DNA of 8,323 bases from Synergistaceae bacterium (GCA_017447325.1 JAFSNU010000264.1:1-8323); one strand, 5' to 3'; shown: positions 1-5,852, counted from the first letter of the stretch. Notes: generated by a model not told the origin, from the letters alone. Numbers and translations: made by a program.

Positions 1-208
1 AAAACACTTTTTAATTGCTCTTGCCTCCCCTGTAAGGTTGAGAGAGTACGGGCATGTACTCTCGAGGGATGAAAGACCTGAATGGTCTTGAATTCGCGCC
101 CTGCAAGGGGCCTCGAAGAGGTCGGAGGGGTGAAGCACCCCCCTGTCACTGTGTGACATCCCCCCTTACAGGGGGGACGAGAGATATTATTAATTTTAAA
201 GTGCTTTT
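1..208 (+). terminator. possible interrupted intrinsic terminator of a gene left of the window
   Basis: The AT-rich flanks of the palindromic element are themselves complementary. Positions 1-16 (AAAACACTTTTTAATT) pair imperfectly with 192-208 (AATTTTAAAGTGCTTTT), about 13 of 17 positions. The right arm ends in a short T run. If the GC-rich element is removed in thought, an AT-rich hairpin with a T tail remains, which would suit the end of a plus-strand gene lying off the left edge. The stem is weak and the source gene is not visible. Confidence 0.3.
17..187. repeat. GC-rich palindromic intergenic element with imperfect terminal inverted repeats
   Basis: The ends are inverted repeats: 20-37 pairs with 164-181 (15 of 18 positions, both carrying CCCCTGTAAGG or its complement). 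Between them lies a row of short hairpins: 42-49/56-63 (8 bp), 73-78/84-89 (6 bp), 98-101/108-111, 111-114/118-121, 127-132/136-141 (GGGGTG/CACCCC), 145-149/153-157 (GTCAC/GTGAC) and 160-165/171-176 (six C against six G). There is no open reading frame of note. The high GC contrasts sharply with the AT-rich spacer on both sides. The GTCAC-TGT-GTGAC plus C-run/G-run layout resembles abundant palindromic intergenic repeats that I recall from gut Clostridia genomes. That likeness is from memory and unchecked. It could be a MITE- or REP-like repeat, or a structured RNA. Confidence 0.65.
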
Positions 209-225
209 ACTATAAATTAAATAAT

Positions 226-259
226 CGCCCTCGAGTTACAAAAGCTCAAGGGCGGTTTT
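226..259. terminator. intrinsic terminator downstream of csrA, probably usable from both sides
   Basis: Positions 226-235 (CGCCCTCGAG) pair with 245-254 (CTCAAGGGCG), giving a 10-bp stem with one mismatch and a 9-nt loop. On the plus strand it is followed by GGTTTTATTATTT. On the minus strand it is followed by ATTATTTAATTT, a weaker tail. It lies about 30 bp beyond the csrA stop codon and so can close the fliW-csrA operon. The better T tract on the plus strand suggests it also stops transcription entering from the left. Confidence 0.7.
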
Positions 260-283
260 ATTATTTAAAATTTAATATTAATT

Positions 284-553
284 CTAATTCTCAGACGGAT
301 GAACTGTCGGAATTTTAGAAAGACGCGAGAAAGTCGAAACGGGCAGCTGAGGCGTGCTGATAGTCTGAATGTTTTTACTCGCCTCTCTGTTCTCCTGAAC
401 TATAACGTCCCATAACTCTTTGCGCCAAATCTGCGTTGCCTGAGGCGCGGTTATGCCGAGACGCACGACGTCGCCCCTAACGTCTATTACCATTACTTCA
501 ATGTCAGTTCCAATTTGAATTGACTCGTTTACTCTTCGGCTCAGCACTAACAT
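284..553 (-). CDS. csrA: carbon storage regulator CsrA, with extended C-terminal tail
   Basis: CsrA is a small dimeric RNA-binding protein that binds GGA-containing hairpins near ribosome binding sites and so controls translation; in flagellated Gram-positives the classic target is flagellin mRNA. The N-terminus MLVLSRR and the run GDVVRLGITAP are typical of the family. The RNA-contacting residues Leu4 and Arg44 (in IWRKEL) are present. I start it at the ATG at 551-553, giving 89 aa. An ORF extending to 592 would add 13 residues, but family members begin at M-L-V/I-L, and AGGAGG at 566-571 precedes this ATG by 12 nt. The protein is longer than E. coli CsrA (61 aa) and B. subtilis CsrA (74 aa). 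The extra residues form a Ser/Thr/Pro-rich tail. It begins 1 nt after the fliW stop, so the two are probably translationally coupled. Confidence 0.95.
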   Translation of the reverse strand: MLVLSRRVNESIQIGTDIEVMVIDVRGDVVRLGITAPQATQIWRKELWDVIVQENREASKNIQTISTPQLPVSTFSRLSKIPTVHPSEN

Positions 554-554
554 A

Positions 555-1049
555 TTAATTCTGAGCCTCCTTAACTGCATTATCTTCGGCACTCTTCTTC
601 ATCTTGTTGCGCACGTCCTCGGGGAAGACTATATGCCTGATGGGATATTCTTCGTTGAGCGCGATGACTTGAACGGCCTTGTGCGTCTTTAAGTTAATTA
701 ATATCGGCGCGCGAAGATTTGCCGTCATGTTCCAAGGCGCGTTCTCAGGTATCGACACGACTATTAATAAAGCCAAGTCTGCCGGGTTGCATGATTTATT
801 ATCGCTTATTAAAGCGATCTCGTCGTCGGGAATACGCGCGTTGTAGTCGCTTTGAATTGCGTCGGGCGAAGTCACAGGCAGGGCAAGCTCGCCGTCGTCA
901 ACGCTCTGAAGCCATTTGATTGCGTTGTCATCGCTGCCGACTAATATCCATTTAGTTTTATCTTCGAATGCCGGAATCCCGCGCGGGAATATAAGCACGT
1001 CATTGTCGTTATAATTTACTCCGCCGAAGCGTTCTGTCTTGATCTGCAT
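555..1049 (-). CDS. fliW: flagellar assembly factor FliW, protein antagonist of CsrA
   Basis: FliW binds CsrA and releases its repression of flagellin translation; in B. subtilis free flagellin in turn binds FliW, closing a homeostatic loop in the cytoplasm. The 164-aa product is slightly longer than typical members (about 130-155 aa). It has the family's FPRGIPAFE segment (residues 21-29), the WLQS motif (46-49) and the conserved stretch WNMTANLRAPILIN (106-119), followed by a charged C-terminal tail. It starts at the ATG at 1047-1049. A purine-rich GGAGAG at 1064-1069 lies about 14 nt upstream, which is long for a ribosome binding site. It is the first gene of a two-gene operon with csrA, the usual order. 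No flagellin or other flagellar gene lies in the window. Confidence 0.93.
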   Translation of the reverse strand: MQIKTERFGGVNYNDNDVLIFPRGIPAFEDKTKWILVGSDDNAIKWLQSVDDGELALPVTSPDAIQSDYNARIPDDEIALISDNKSCNPADLALLIVVSIPENAPWNMTANLRAPILINLKTHKAVQVIALNEEYPIRHIVFPEDVRNKMKKSAEDNAVKEAQN

Positions 1050-1095
1050 TTTTATATATTAAACTCTCCAGTTATATAAAATTAAATTTAAAATT

Positions 1096-1101
1096 ATTAT
1101 A
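1096..1101 (-). promoter_or_regulatory. candidate -10 box of the fliW-csrA operon
   Basis: The minus strand reads TTGTGTATAATAATT, with a perfect TATAAT at 1101-1096, about 50 nt upstream of the fliW start. No convincing -35 hexamer lies at 16-18 nt spacing. The surrounding sequence is almost pure A/T, so chance matches are likely. Confidence 0.4.
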
Positions 1102-1148
1102 CACAATTTTAAATTTTTTAAAATTTAAATAATAAGCTAAATAACGCA

Positions 1149-1177
1149 TTGATTAAAAATTTTTTTATTTTTATAAT
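1149..1177 (+). promoter_or_regulatory. sigma-70/A-type promoter of the secreted coiled-coil gene
   Basis: TTGATT at 1149-1154 and TATAAT at 1172-1177 are separated by 17 nt. Transcription would start near 1184, leaving a leader of about 25 nt that contains the AGGGAG ribosome binding site of the next gene. It points away from the fliW promoter in the same AT-rich spacer. Confidence 0.6.
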
Positions 1178-1208
1178 TTTAAAAATTTTGTAATAGGGAG
1201 TGATTTGC

Positions 1209-2090
1209 ATGAAGTTTAAGCGCAGCGTTATGTTTATTTTATTATTTGCTTTTATTTTTGCTTTAGCTCCGGCTGAGTTTGCATTCGGAGACGCGGAGGA
1301 GAACGCCGCAAAGTATAAAGCGCTTAAAGAAGAGAAGAGCAGTTATGAGGCAGAAAACAAATCGCTTAAAAATGATTTAGCTCAGGCTGAAGCCAGATTA
1401 AAAGAAGCTGAGGCAAAATTAAATCAAACTCAAAGAGAGCTTGAGCAAGCAAGAAAAGATTTGACGCAGTTACAGCTCACGGGCAAGACGAGCAAAAAGC
1501 AGATAGCCGGCCAAATACATAAAATAAATAAACTCGAGGCCGATAATGTAAATCTCGAGAAAGCGGTGCGCAAAGAGAGGGCGACAGTCAGCGAGCAGGA
1601 CGAAAAAATTAAAAGGCTTGAGCAAAAAATTTCAGAACTCGAGGCAAAAATTAAAGAGCTGGAAGCTCAGCAAGACGTTGAATCGGACGAAAAGATAGTA
1701 TGGCATCCTAAAGCAACGTGTCAGATAATTAAATGGGACTTTAAGCCCGGCGACAAAGCTGTCAAGCTTACAATACTTTACAAGAAGAGCGGCAAAACTC
1801 AGCAGGTCTCAGCCGCAAAGCACGGCAGCAACCCCGAGCGCGAGGACGTATATTTCTTAATATCAAAGCTGCCTCAGGGGCTGCAGCTCACGCTGCCCGA
1901 CGGCTGGACAGTCAACGTTGACTCACGAAAGGACTATGTCAAAATGATTTTGAATCCTGATAATATAGAGCATTCGCAGCTCACCGACGCAAACGATCAT
2001 AAAGAAGGCGGCGGAAAGACCTTCACGTCCGGCGAGGCGATTATCTTAAATAAACAGGGCGGCATGACGATACGTCCTCCGGTTTTATAA
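1209..2090 (+). CDS. secreted coiled-coil protein of unknown function
   Basis: I do not recognise the family. The product is 293 aa from the ATG at 1209. A GTG at 1200 is in frame, but AGGGAG (1195-1200) sits 8 nt before the ATG and overlaps that GTG, so the ATG is favoured. Residues 1-27 form a signal peptide: Lys/Arg start, a hydrophobic core (VMFILLFAFIFALAP), and possible cleavage after Ala22 (APA) or Gly27. Residues about 28-155 are a long heptad-like coiled coil rich in Glu, Lys, Leu and Ala. Residues about 160-293 form a separate domain of mixed polar and beta-type sequence with many Gly, Pro, Lys and Asp. It contains one Cys and no active-site motif that I know. No lipobox is seen. 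A periplasmic or extracellular scaffold is a guess. It is monocistronic, with its own promoter and terminator. Confidence 0.85.
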   Translation: MKFKRSVMFILLFAFIFALAPAEFAFGDAEENAAKYKALKEEKSSYEAENKSLKNDLAQAEARLKEAEAKLNQTQRELEQARKDLTQLQLTGKTSKKQIAGQIHKINKLEADNVNLEKAVRKERATVSEQDEKIKRLEQKISELEAKIKELEAQQDVESDEKIVWHPKATCQIIKWDFKPGDKAVKLTILYKKSGKTQQVSAAKHGSNPEREDVYFLISKLPQGLQLTLPDGWTVNVDSRKDYVKMILNPDNIEHSQLTDANDHKEGGGKTFTSGEAIILNKQGGMTIRPPVL

Positions 2091-2119
2091 TTTAAATAAT
2101 TTTAAAATTTAAAATTTTA

Positions 2120-2150
2120 AAAGGGGGCTTCGTGTCCCCTTTAATTTTTA
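2120..2150. terminator. bidirectional terminator shared by two convergent genes
   Basis: AAAGGGGGC (2120-2128) pairs with GTCCCCTTT (2134-2142), nine pairs including one G-U, around a UUCGU loop. The plus-strand tail is AATTTTTAA. On the minus strand the hairpin is followed by TTTTAAAATTTT. The TAA of the minus-strand gene (2143-2141) lies within the right arm and its next base, so the coding region runs into its own terminator. It ends both the plus-strand gene stopping at 2090 and the minus-strand gene stopping at 2141. Confidence 0.85.
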
Positions 2151-2575
2151 AATGCTTCTTCGTATATAGCAAGATCTTTGCTTTGCTGTTCGATAAATTT
2201 TTTCTGTTCTGAAATGTTTTGCGTGAGTCTCGCGATCTCTTGCTCTAATTTTGCATTATCTTGCGAGAGAATTTTAATTTGTGATTCGTAACTTGCAATC
2301 TTTGAGTTTAAAATATCAACTTGCGATTTATAATTTGAGGGCTCTTGGCTCTGCAGCGAATTACTTTCATCTTGAGAAGCAACATGTCCCGGCGGATCTT
2401 GCCTGATGTTCTTAGAGATTATAGAATAAAATGCTCCTCCTTTGAGGTTTAAATCAAGTCCTATGCTTTCAATTTTGACTCCGGCCTCGTCAGCAAAAAA
2501 AATGCGCAAAACAATCCCAAAAGTAAGTATAATAATCCAGTAATCTTTTAGAAATTTAAAAGCGGCCTGCAGCAT
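2141..2575 (-). CDS. small membrane-anchored coiled-coil protein of unknown function
   Basis: This 144-aa protein is not one I recognise. An N-terminal membrane segment (about residues 11-28, YWIIILTFGIVLRIFFAD) follows a short basic stretch (FKFLKD). A linker of about 50 residues comes next, part of it rich in Ser, Gln and Asp. The C-terminal half (about 80-140) is a coiled coil with Leu/Ile heptads and many Gln and Glu. A good ribosome binding site (GGGAGA, 2586-2591) lies 10 nt upstream of the ATG. It is divergent from clpB. A minus-strand TATAAT is present at 2621-2616, but the -35 is unclear. An uncleaved signal anchor with the coiled coil outside the cytoplasm is possible; orientation cannot be fixed from sequence. 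It resembles FtsB/FtsL- or LapA-like small proteins only in layout, and I see no homology. Confidence 0.8.
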   Translation of the reverse strand: MLQAAFKFLKDYWIIILTFGIVLRIFFADEAGVKIESIGLDLNLKGGAFYSIISKNIRQDPPGHVASQDESNSLQSQEPSNYKSQVDILNSKIASYESQIKILSQDNAKLEQEIARLTQNISEQKKFIEQQSKDLAIYEEAFKN

Positions 2576-2628
2576 AAAATATAATTCTCCCTCAAATTTT
2601 AAAATTTATTTAATTATTATAAATTATC

Positions 2629-2656
2629 TTGTCATAAAAATAAAACGTGATATAAT
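2629..2656 (+). promoter_or_regulatory. clpB promoter with extended -10
   Basis: TTGTCA at 2629-2634 (one mismatch to TTGACA), a 16-nt spacer, and TATAAT at 2651-2656 preceded by TGA (2648-2650) form an extended -10 promoter. The expected start point is near 2663, giving a leader of about 50 nt that contains the CtsR-like repeat. Confidence 0.75.
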
Positions 2657-2664
2657 TTGCTAAA

Positions 2665-2688
2665 AGTTAAAAGTCAAATTTAGTCAGT
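2665..2688 (+). promoter_or_regulatory. CtsR-box-like heptad repeats in the clpB leader
   Basis: AGTCAAA (2672-2678), a 3-nt gap TTT, then AGTCAGT (2682-2688) matches the CtsR operator layout of two direct heptads of the form RGTCAAA separated by 3 nt; the second heptad has two mismatches. AGTTAAA (2665-2671) directly precedes it. CtsR represses clp genes in many Bacillota. The site overlaps or just follows the predicted start point, where a repressor would block transcription. No CIRCE (HrcA) element is seen. No ctsR gene lies in the window. Confidence 0.4.
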
Positions 2689-2714
2689 AGATTATAAAGG
2701 GGTGTTTAATTAGA

Positions 2715-5312
2715 ATGGATATTAATAAATTGACGCGCAAAAGTCAGGAGGCTTTAGCTCAAGCGCAGACTTTAGCGGCAAATTATAATCATCAGCAGGT
2801 TGACGCGGAGCATTTGTTAATAGCTTTATTAGATGACAAGTCGGGCTTGATTGATAATTTATTAAATAAAATGGGCGTTGAGCCTGAAAATTTAGCGCAT
2901 GAAGTTGTGACTGAAATTATCGACAAGCTGCCGCGAGTGACGGGCTCGGGAGTCGAGAGCGGGAAAATTTATTTGACGCAAAGATTAAATAAAATTTTAA
3001 TTCATGCTGAAGAGCTCGCGAATAATTTAAAAGACGAATATATTTCTGTCGAGCATTTGTTTTTAGCTATGCTTGATGATAATAATGCGTTGGGCAAAAT
3101 ATTTAAGAAATTTAATATTGATAATGCTAAATTTTTAAAGGCATTAACGGAAGTTCGAGGCTCGCAGCGAGTGCAGAGCGCAGACCCTGAAGCTACGTAT
3201 CAAGCTCTTGAAAAGTACGGCCGCGATTTAGTTAATGCAGCTAAAACTGGCAAGCTTGATCCTGTTATAGGCCGTGACGAAGAAGTCAGGCGCGTGATAA
3301 GAATATTAAGCCGCAAGACTAAAAATAATCCGGTCTTGATCGGCGACCCGGGCGTCGGCAAGACGGCAATAGTTGAAGGACTGGCGCAGCGCATCGTTCG
3401 CGGAGATGTGCCGGAAGGCTTGAAAGATAGAACGGTGTTTGCGCTTGATATGGGCTCGTTGGTCGCAGGAGCGAAGTTCCGGGGCGAGTTCGAGGAGCGT
3501 TTAAAGGCAGTTTTAAATGAAGTCAAGCAGAGCGACGGGCGAATAATTTTATTCATTGACGAGCTGCATACGATAGTCGGAGCTGGAGCTGCCGAGGGCG
3601 CGGTCGACGCTGGCAACATGTTAAAGCCGATGCTGGCCCGTGGCGAGCTGCACTGCATAGGCGCAACGACTGTTGACGAGTATCGAAAATATATCGAGAA
3701 AGATGCTGCGCTTGCGAGACGTTTTCAGCCGGTGAATGTCGAACAGCCAGACGTTGAGGACACTATATCTATATTAAGAGGCATACGCGAGAAATTACAG
3801 GTTCATCACGGCGTGAAAATTCGTGATAATGCGTTAGTCGCTGCGGCTGTCTTGTCAAATCGCTATATTACTAATAGATTTTTGCCGGATAAAGCAATAG
3901 ATTTGGTTGACGAAGCCTGCGCGATGATTAGGACAGAGATTGACTCGCTGCCGAGTGAGCTTGACAATGCGTCGCGCAAAGTAATGCAGCTTGAGATAGA
4001 GGAGACTGCGTTAAAGCGCGAGAGCGACGCCGCAAGTCAAGAGCGTTTAAAAATATTGCAGAAGGAATTACAGGAGGCGCGGTCTGAAGCCGACGCGTTA
4101 AGAGCTCAGTATGAGAACGAGAAAGGCGCAATATCTGGGATTAGAGAGCTGAGAAGTCAAATTGATTTAGTTAAAGCTGAGATAGAGAAGGCCGAGCGTA
4201 ATTATGATTTAAATAAAGTCGCTGAATTAAGATACGGCAAATTAAATAAGCTTGAAGCTGAGTTGAAAGAGCAAGAGGCCAAGACTAGTAATAATAATAA
4301 TTCTAAATTGCTCCGCGAGGAAGTCACTGAAGACGAAATAGCCGACATAGTCAGCCGTTGGACGGGAATTCCTGTGACGAGATTACTCGAGGGCGAGCGC
4401 GAAAAGTTATTGAAGCTTGATGAAGTTCTGCATAAGCGCGTAGTTGGACAGGACGAGGCGGTACAGCTTGTGGCCGACGCGGTGTTAAGAGCCAGAAGCG
4501 GAATTAGAGATCCTAAAAGGCCTATAGGCTCGTTTATATTCTTAGGCCCTACCGGAGTCGGAAAGACGGAGCTCGCAAAGACTTTGGCCGAGGCGTTATT
4601 TGATTCAGAAGATAATATAGTTAGAATTGACATGTCTGAATACATGGAGAAGCATTCTGTTTCAAGATTAGTCGGAGCGCCGCCCGGGTACGTCGGCTAT
4701 GACGAGGGCGGACAATTAACAGAAGCTGTCAGGCGCAGGCCGTACTGCGTGATTTTATTTGACGAGATAGAGAAAGCGCACCCGGACGTGTTTAATATTT
4801 TATTGCAGATTTTGGACGACGGGCGAGTTACCGACAGTCACGGCAGGGTCGTTGACTTTAAGAACACTGTAATAATTATGACGAGCAATATAGGCAGTGA
4901 TTATTTGTTAAACGGCATTGACGAGAGCGGAGCTATAAGCGATAAGACGCGCGGCGAAGTGATGAGCGTTTTGCGTTCGAGCTTCAGGCCGGAATTTTTG
5001 AATAGAGTTGACGATATAGTTTTCTTTAAGCCGTTAAGCAAGGCTGAAGTCGCCGAGATAGTTAAATTACTATTAGCGCACTTGAGCGAAAGATTAAGCG
5101 ACCGGCATATAACTTTAAACTTTAGTGATAAAGCAGTCGAGTTTATCGCCGACGCCGGTTATGATCCGGTCTATGGAGCAAGGCCGCTTAAAAGATATAT
5201 AAGCCACAACGTCGAGACTAAACTTGCAAGAGCTTTAATAGCAGGAGGAGTTAAAGATAATTCGAGCGTTGAAGTTGACGTTAAAGATAACGCGTTAGAG
5301 TTTAAGATTTAA
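2715..5312 (+). CDS. clpB: ATP-dependent chaperone ClpB (Hsp100 disaggregase)
   Basis: ClpB is a cytoplasmic AAA+ hexamer that threads aggregated proteins through its pore together with DnaK. At 865 aa it is full length. Domains in order: Clp N-terminal repeats (about 1-150); NBD1 with Walker A GDPGVGKT (210-217), Walker B Asp282-Glu283 and Arg335-Arg336 as arginine-finger region; a coiled-coil middle domain (about 410-530), which separates ClpB from ClpA and ClpC; NBD2 with Walker A GPTGVGKT (611-618), Walker B Asp683-Glu684 and Arg764 in EFLNR. Pore loops are KFRG (Phe255, where E. coli has Tyr) and GYVGY (Tyr659). No IGF/IGL loop for ClpP binding was noticed. Four consecutive Asn (526-529), encoded by an AAT run, sit in the linker before NBD2. 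It starts at the ATG at 2715, with AAGGGG 12 nt upstream. It is monocistronic, with a terminator after the stop. Confidence 0.98.
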   Translation: MDINKLTRKSQEALAQAQTLAANYNHQQVDAEHLLIALLDDKSGLIDNLLNKMGVEPENLAHEVVTEIIDKLPRVTGSGVESGKIYLTQRLNKILIHAEELANNLKDEYISVEHLFLAMLDDNNALGKIFKKFNIDNAKFLKALTEVRGSQRVQSADPEATYQALEKYGRDLVNAAKTGKLDPVIGRDEEVRRVIRILSRKTKNNPVLIGDPGVGKTAIVEGLAQRIVRGDVPEGLKDRTVFALDMGSLVAGAKFRGEFEERLKAVLNEVKQSDGRIILFIDELHTIVGAGAAEGAVDAGNMLKPMLARGELHCIGATTVDEYRKYIEKDAALARRFQPVNVEQPDVEDTISILRGIREKLQVHHGVKIRDNALVAAAVLSNRYITNRFLPDKAIDLVDEACAMIRTEIDSLPSELDNASRKVMQLEIEETALKRESDAASQERLKILQKELQEARSEADALRAQYENEKGAISGIRELRSQIDLVKAEIEKAERNYDLNKVAELRYGKLNKLEAELKEQEAKTSNNNNSKLLREEVTEDEIADIVSRWTGIPVTRLLEGEREKLLKLDEVLHKRVVGQDEAVQLVADAVLRARSGIRDPKRPIGSFIFLGPTGVGKTELAKTLAEALFDSEDNIVRIDMSEYMEKHSVSRLVGAPPGYVGYDEGGQLTEAVRRRPYCVILFDEIEKAHPDVFNILLQILDDGRVTDSHGRVVDFKNTVIIMTSNIGSDYLLNGIDESGAISDKTRGEVMSVLRSSFRPEFLNRVDDIVFFKPLSKAEVAEIVKLLLAHLSERLSDRHITLNFSDKAVEFIADAGYDPVYGARPLKRYISHNVETKLARALIAGGVKDNSSVEVDVKDNALEFKI

Positions 5313-5336
5313 AATTAAAAATTTTTAGATTAAAGC

Positions 5337-5378
5337 AAAGGCCTGGGCGATGAAATTTTTGCCCGGGCTTTTTATTTT
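5337..5378 (+). terminator. intrinsic terminator of clpB (cassette copy A)
   Basis: GCCTGGGC (5341-5348) pairs with GCCCGGGC (5361-5368) through one U-G pair, with flanking A-U pairs (AAAG against CTTTTT), a 12-nt loop, and the tail TTTTTATTTTATT. The same hairpin recurs almost unchanged at 5853-5893. Confidence 0.9.
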
Positions 5379-5387
5379 ATTAAAGTT

Positions 5388-5396
5388 TGATATAAT
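5388..5396 (+). promoter_or_regulatory. extended -10 promoter of the 124-aa gene
   Basis: TGATATAAT at 5388-5396 is a perfect extended -10. It lies about 20 nt beyond the clpB terminator stem, and its -35 position would fall in the terminator's T tract (no good hexamer). Transcription would start near 5403, about 32 nt before the gene. Confidence 0.65.
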
Positions 5397-5434
5397 AAAT
5401 TAAAACTTAAGTTTAGTAAAAGGAGGCGCATATC

Positions 5435-5809
5435 ATGTCGAATGAGTTTGTTAGAAAAGATGTTTTTGATGCAACTATCGGACGCATTGAGGCTTTGCTT
5501 GACAGAAGTTTAGCCAAACAAGAGGCTTTAGCAAGCAAAATGCGCGAAGATACTAATAGTGCTATAAGCAAAATGCAGCAAGCTATGATTGAGATGCGCG
5601 GTGAAACAAATAATGCTATAAGCAAGATGCAGAAAGATATTAGCGATATGCGCGGAGATATTAAAGCAGAGGTCAGCGGTTTAAAAGGCGATGTCAAAGC
5701 AATGAACGCACGTTTAGATACGCTGCAAAATAAATTCAGCTGGAATTTAGCGTGGCTCGGAGTTATTATCGGGCTTGTGCTTGCGGTCGTACAGCATTTA
5801 TGGAAGTAA
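5435..5809 (+). CDS. coiled-coil protein with C-terminal membrane anchor, cassette copy A
   Basis: This 124-aa protein has no function I can name. Layout: a short N-terminal module EFVRKDVFD..IGRIEA (4-20); a coiled-coil region (about 17-100) containing two tandem 18-residue repeats, Thr40-Glu57 and Thr58-Asp75, built around NxAISKMQ and MRG; then one hydrophobic segment (about 103-120, WNLAWLGVIIGLVLAVVQ) followed by HLWK, so the protein looks tail-anchored with its bulk in the cytoplasm. AGGAGG (5421-5426) sits 8 nt before the ATG. Its last 42 residues are identical to those of the next gene. It has its own promoter and terminator. The layout (N-terminal module, variable coiled repeats, C-terminal membrane segment) recalls Borrelia Bdr proteins and XhlA-like small proteins; this is likeness of form only. 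Confidence 0.85.
   Translation: MSNEFVRKDVFDATIGRIEALLDRSLAKQEALASKMREDTNSAISKMQQAMIEMRGETNNAISKMQKDISDMRGDIKAEVSGLKGDVKAMNARLDTLQNKFSWNLAWLGVIIGLVLAVVQHLWK
5552..5659 (+). repeat. two in-frame 54-bp tandem repeats inside the 124-aa gene
   Basis: Units are 5552-5605 and 5606-5659, each 18 codons. The shared residues are T-N-x-A-I-S-K-M-Q and later M-R-G-(E/D). The first part (AATGCTATAAGCAA type) is nearly identical in DNA; the middle part has diverged (QAMIEM against KDISDM). The sister gene at 5945 lacks both units. Confidence 0.8.
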
Positions 5810-5852
5810 TAGATTTATTCGAGCGTTAAATTAAAAATTTTTAGATTAAAGC

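Larger units (their letters stand above)
5312..5827 (+). repeat. tandem cassette, copy A (terminator + promoter + small gene)
   Basis: The unit starts just after the clpB stop codon and repeats at 5828. Its first 90 bases (5312-5401) match 5828-5916 nearly base for base: one T is lost in the hairpin loop and one base differs in the extended -10 (TGA against TGC). Similarity continues through the small gene and about 12 nt past its stop (AGTAATAGATTTATT against AGTAATAAATTTATT). The offset is 516, then 515 nt. Copy A is longer because its gene contains about 40 extra codons. Confidence 0.9.

Noticed and set aside
554..592. Upstream extension of csrA to a methionine at 592
   Set aside because: It would overlap the end of fliW and add 13 residues before the family's usual MLVLSRR start; the ribosome binding site fits the ATG at 553.
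719..919. Plus-strand open frame of 66 codons
   Set aside because: It lies wholly antisense to fliW, has a basic low-complexity product, and has no ribosome binding site or family likeness.
1200..1208. GTG start three codons before the secreted protein's ATG
   Set aside because: The GTG overlaps the AGGGAG ribosome binding site that is correctly spaced for the ATG at 1209.
2641..2714. CIRCE (HrcA) element before clpB
   Set aside because: No TTAGCACTC-N9-GAGTGCTAA inverted repeat or near match is present.
3200..4645. Three minus-strand open frames inside clpB
   Set aside because: They are antisense shadows of clpB codons, with Ser/Leu/Ala-rich products that have no recognisable domain.
5552..5659. 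CRISPR-like or phage tail repeat
   Set aside because: There are only two units, they are adjacent without spacers, and they stay in frame within a coding region.
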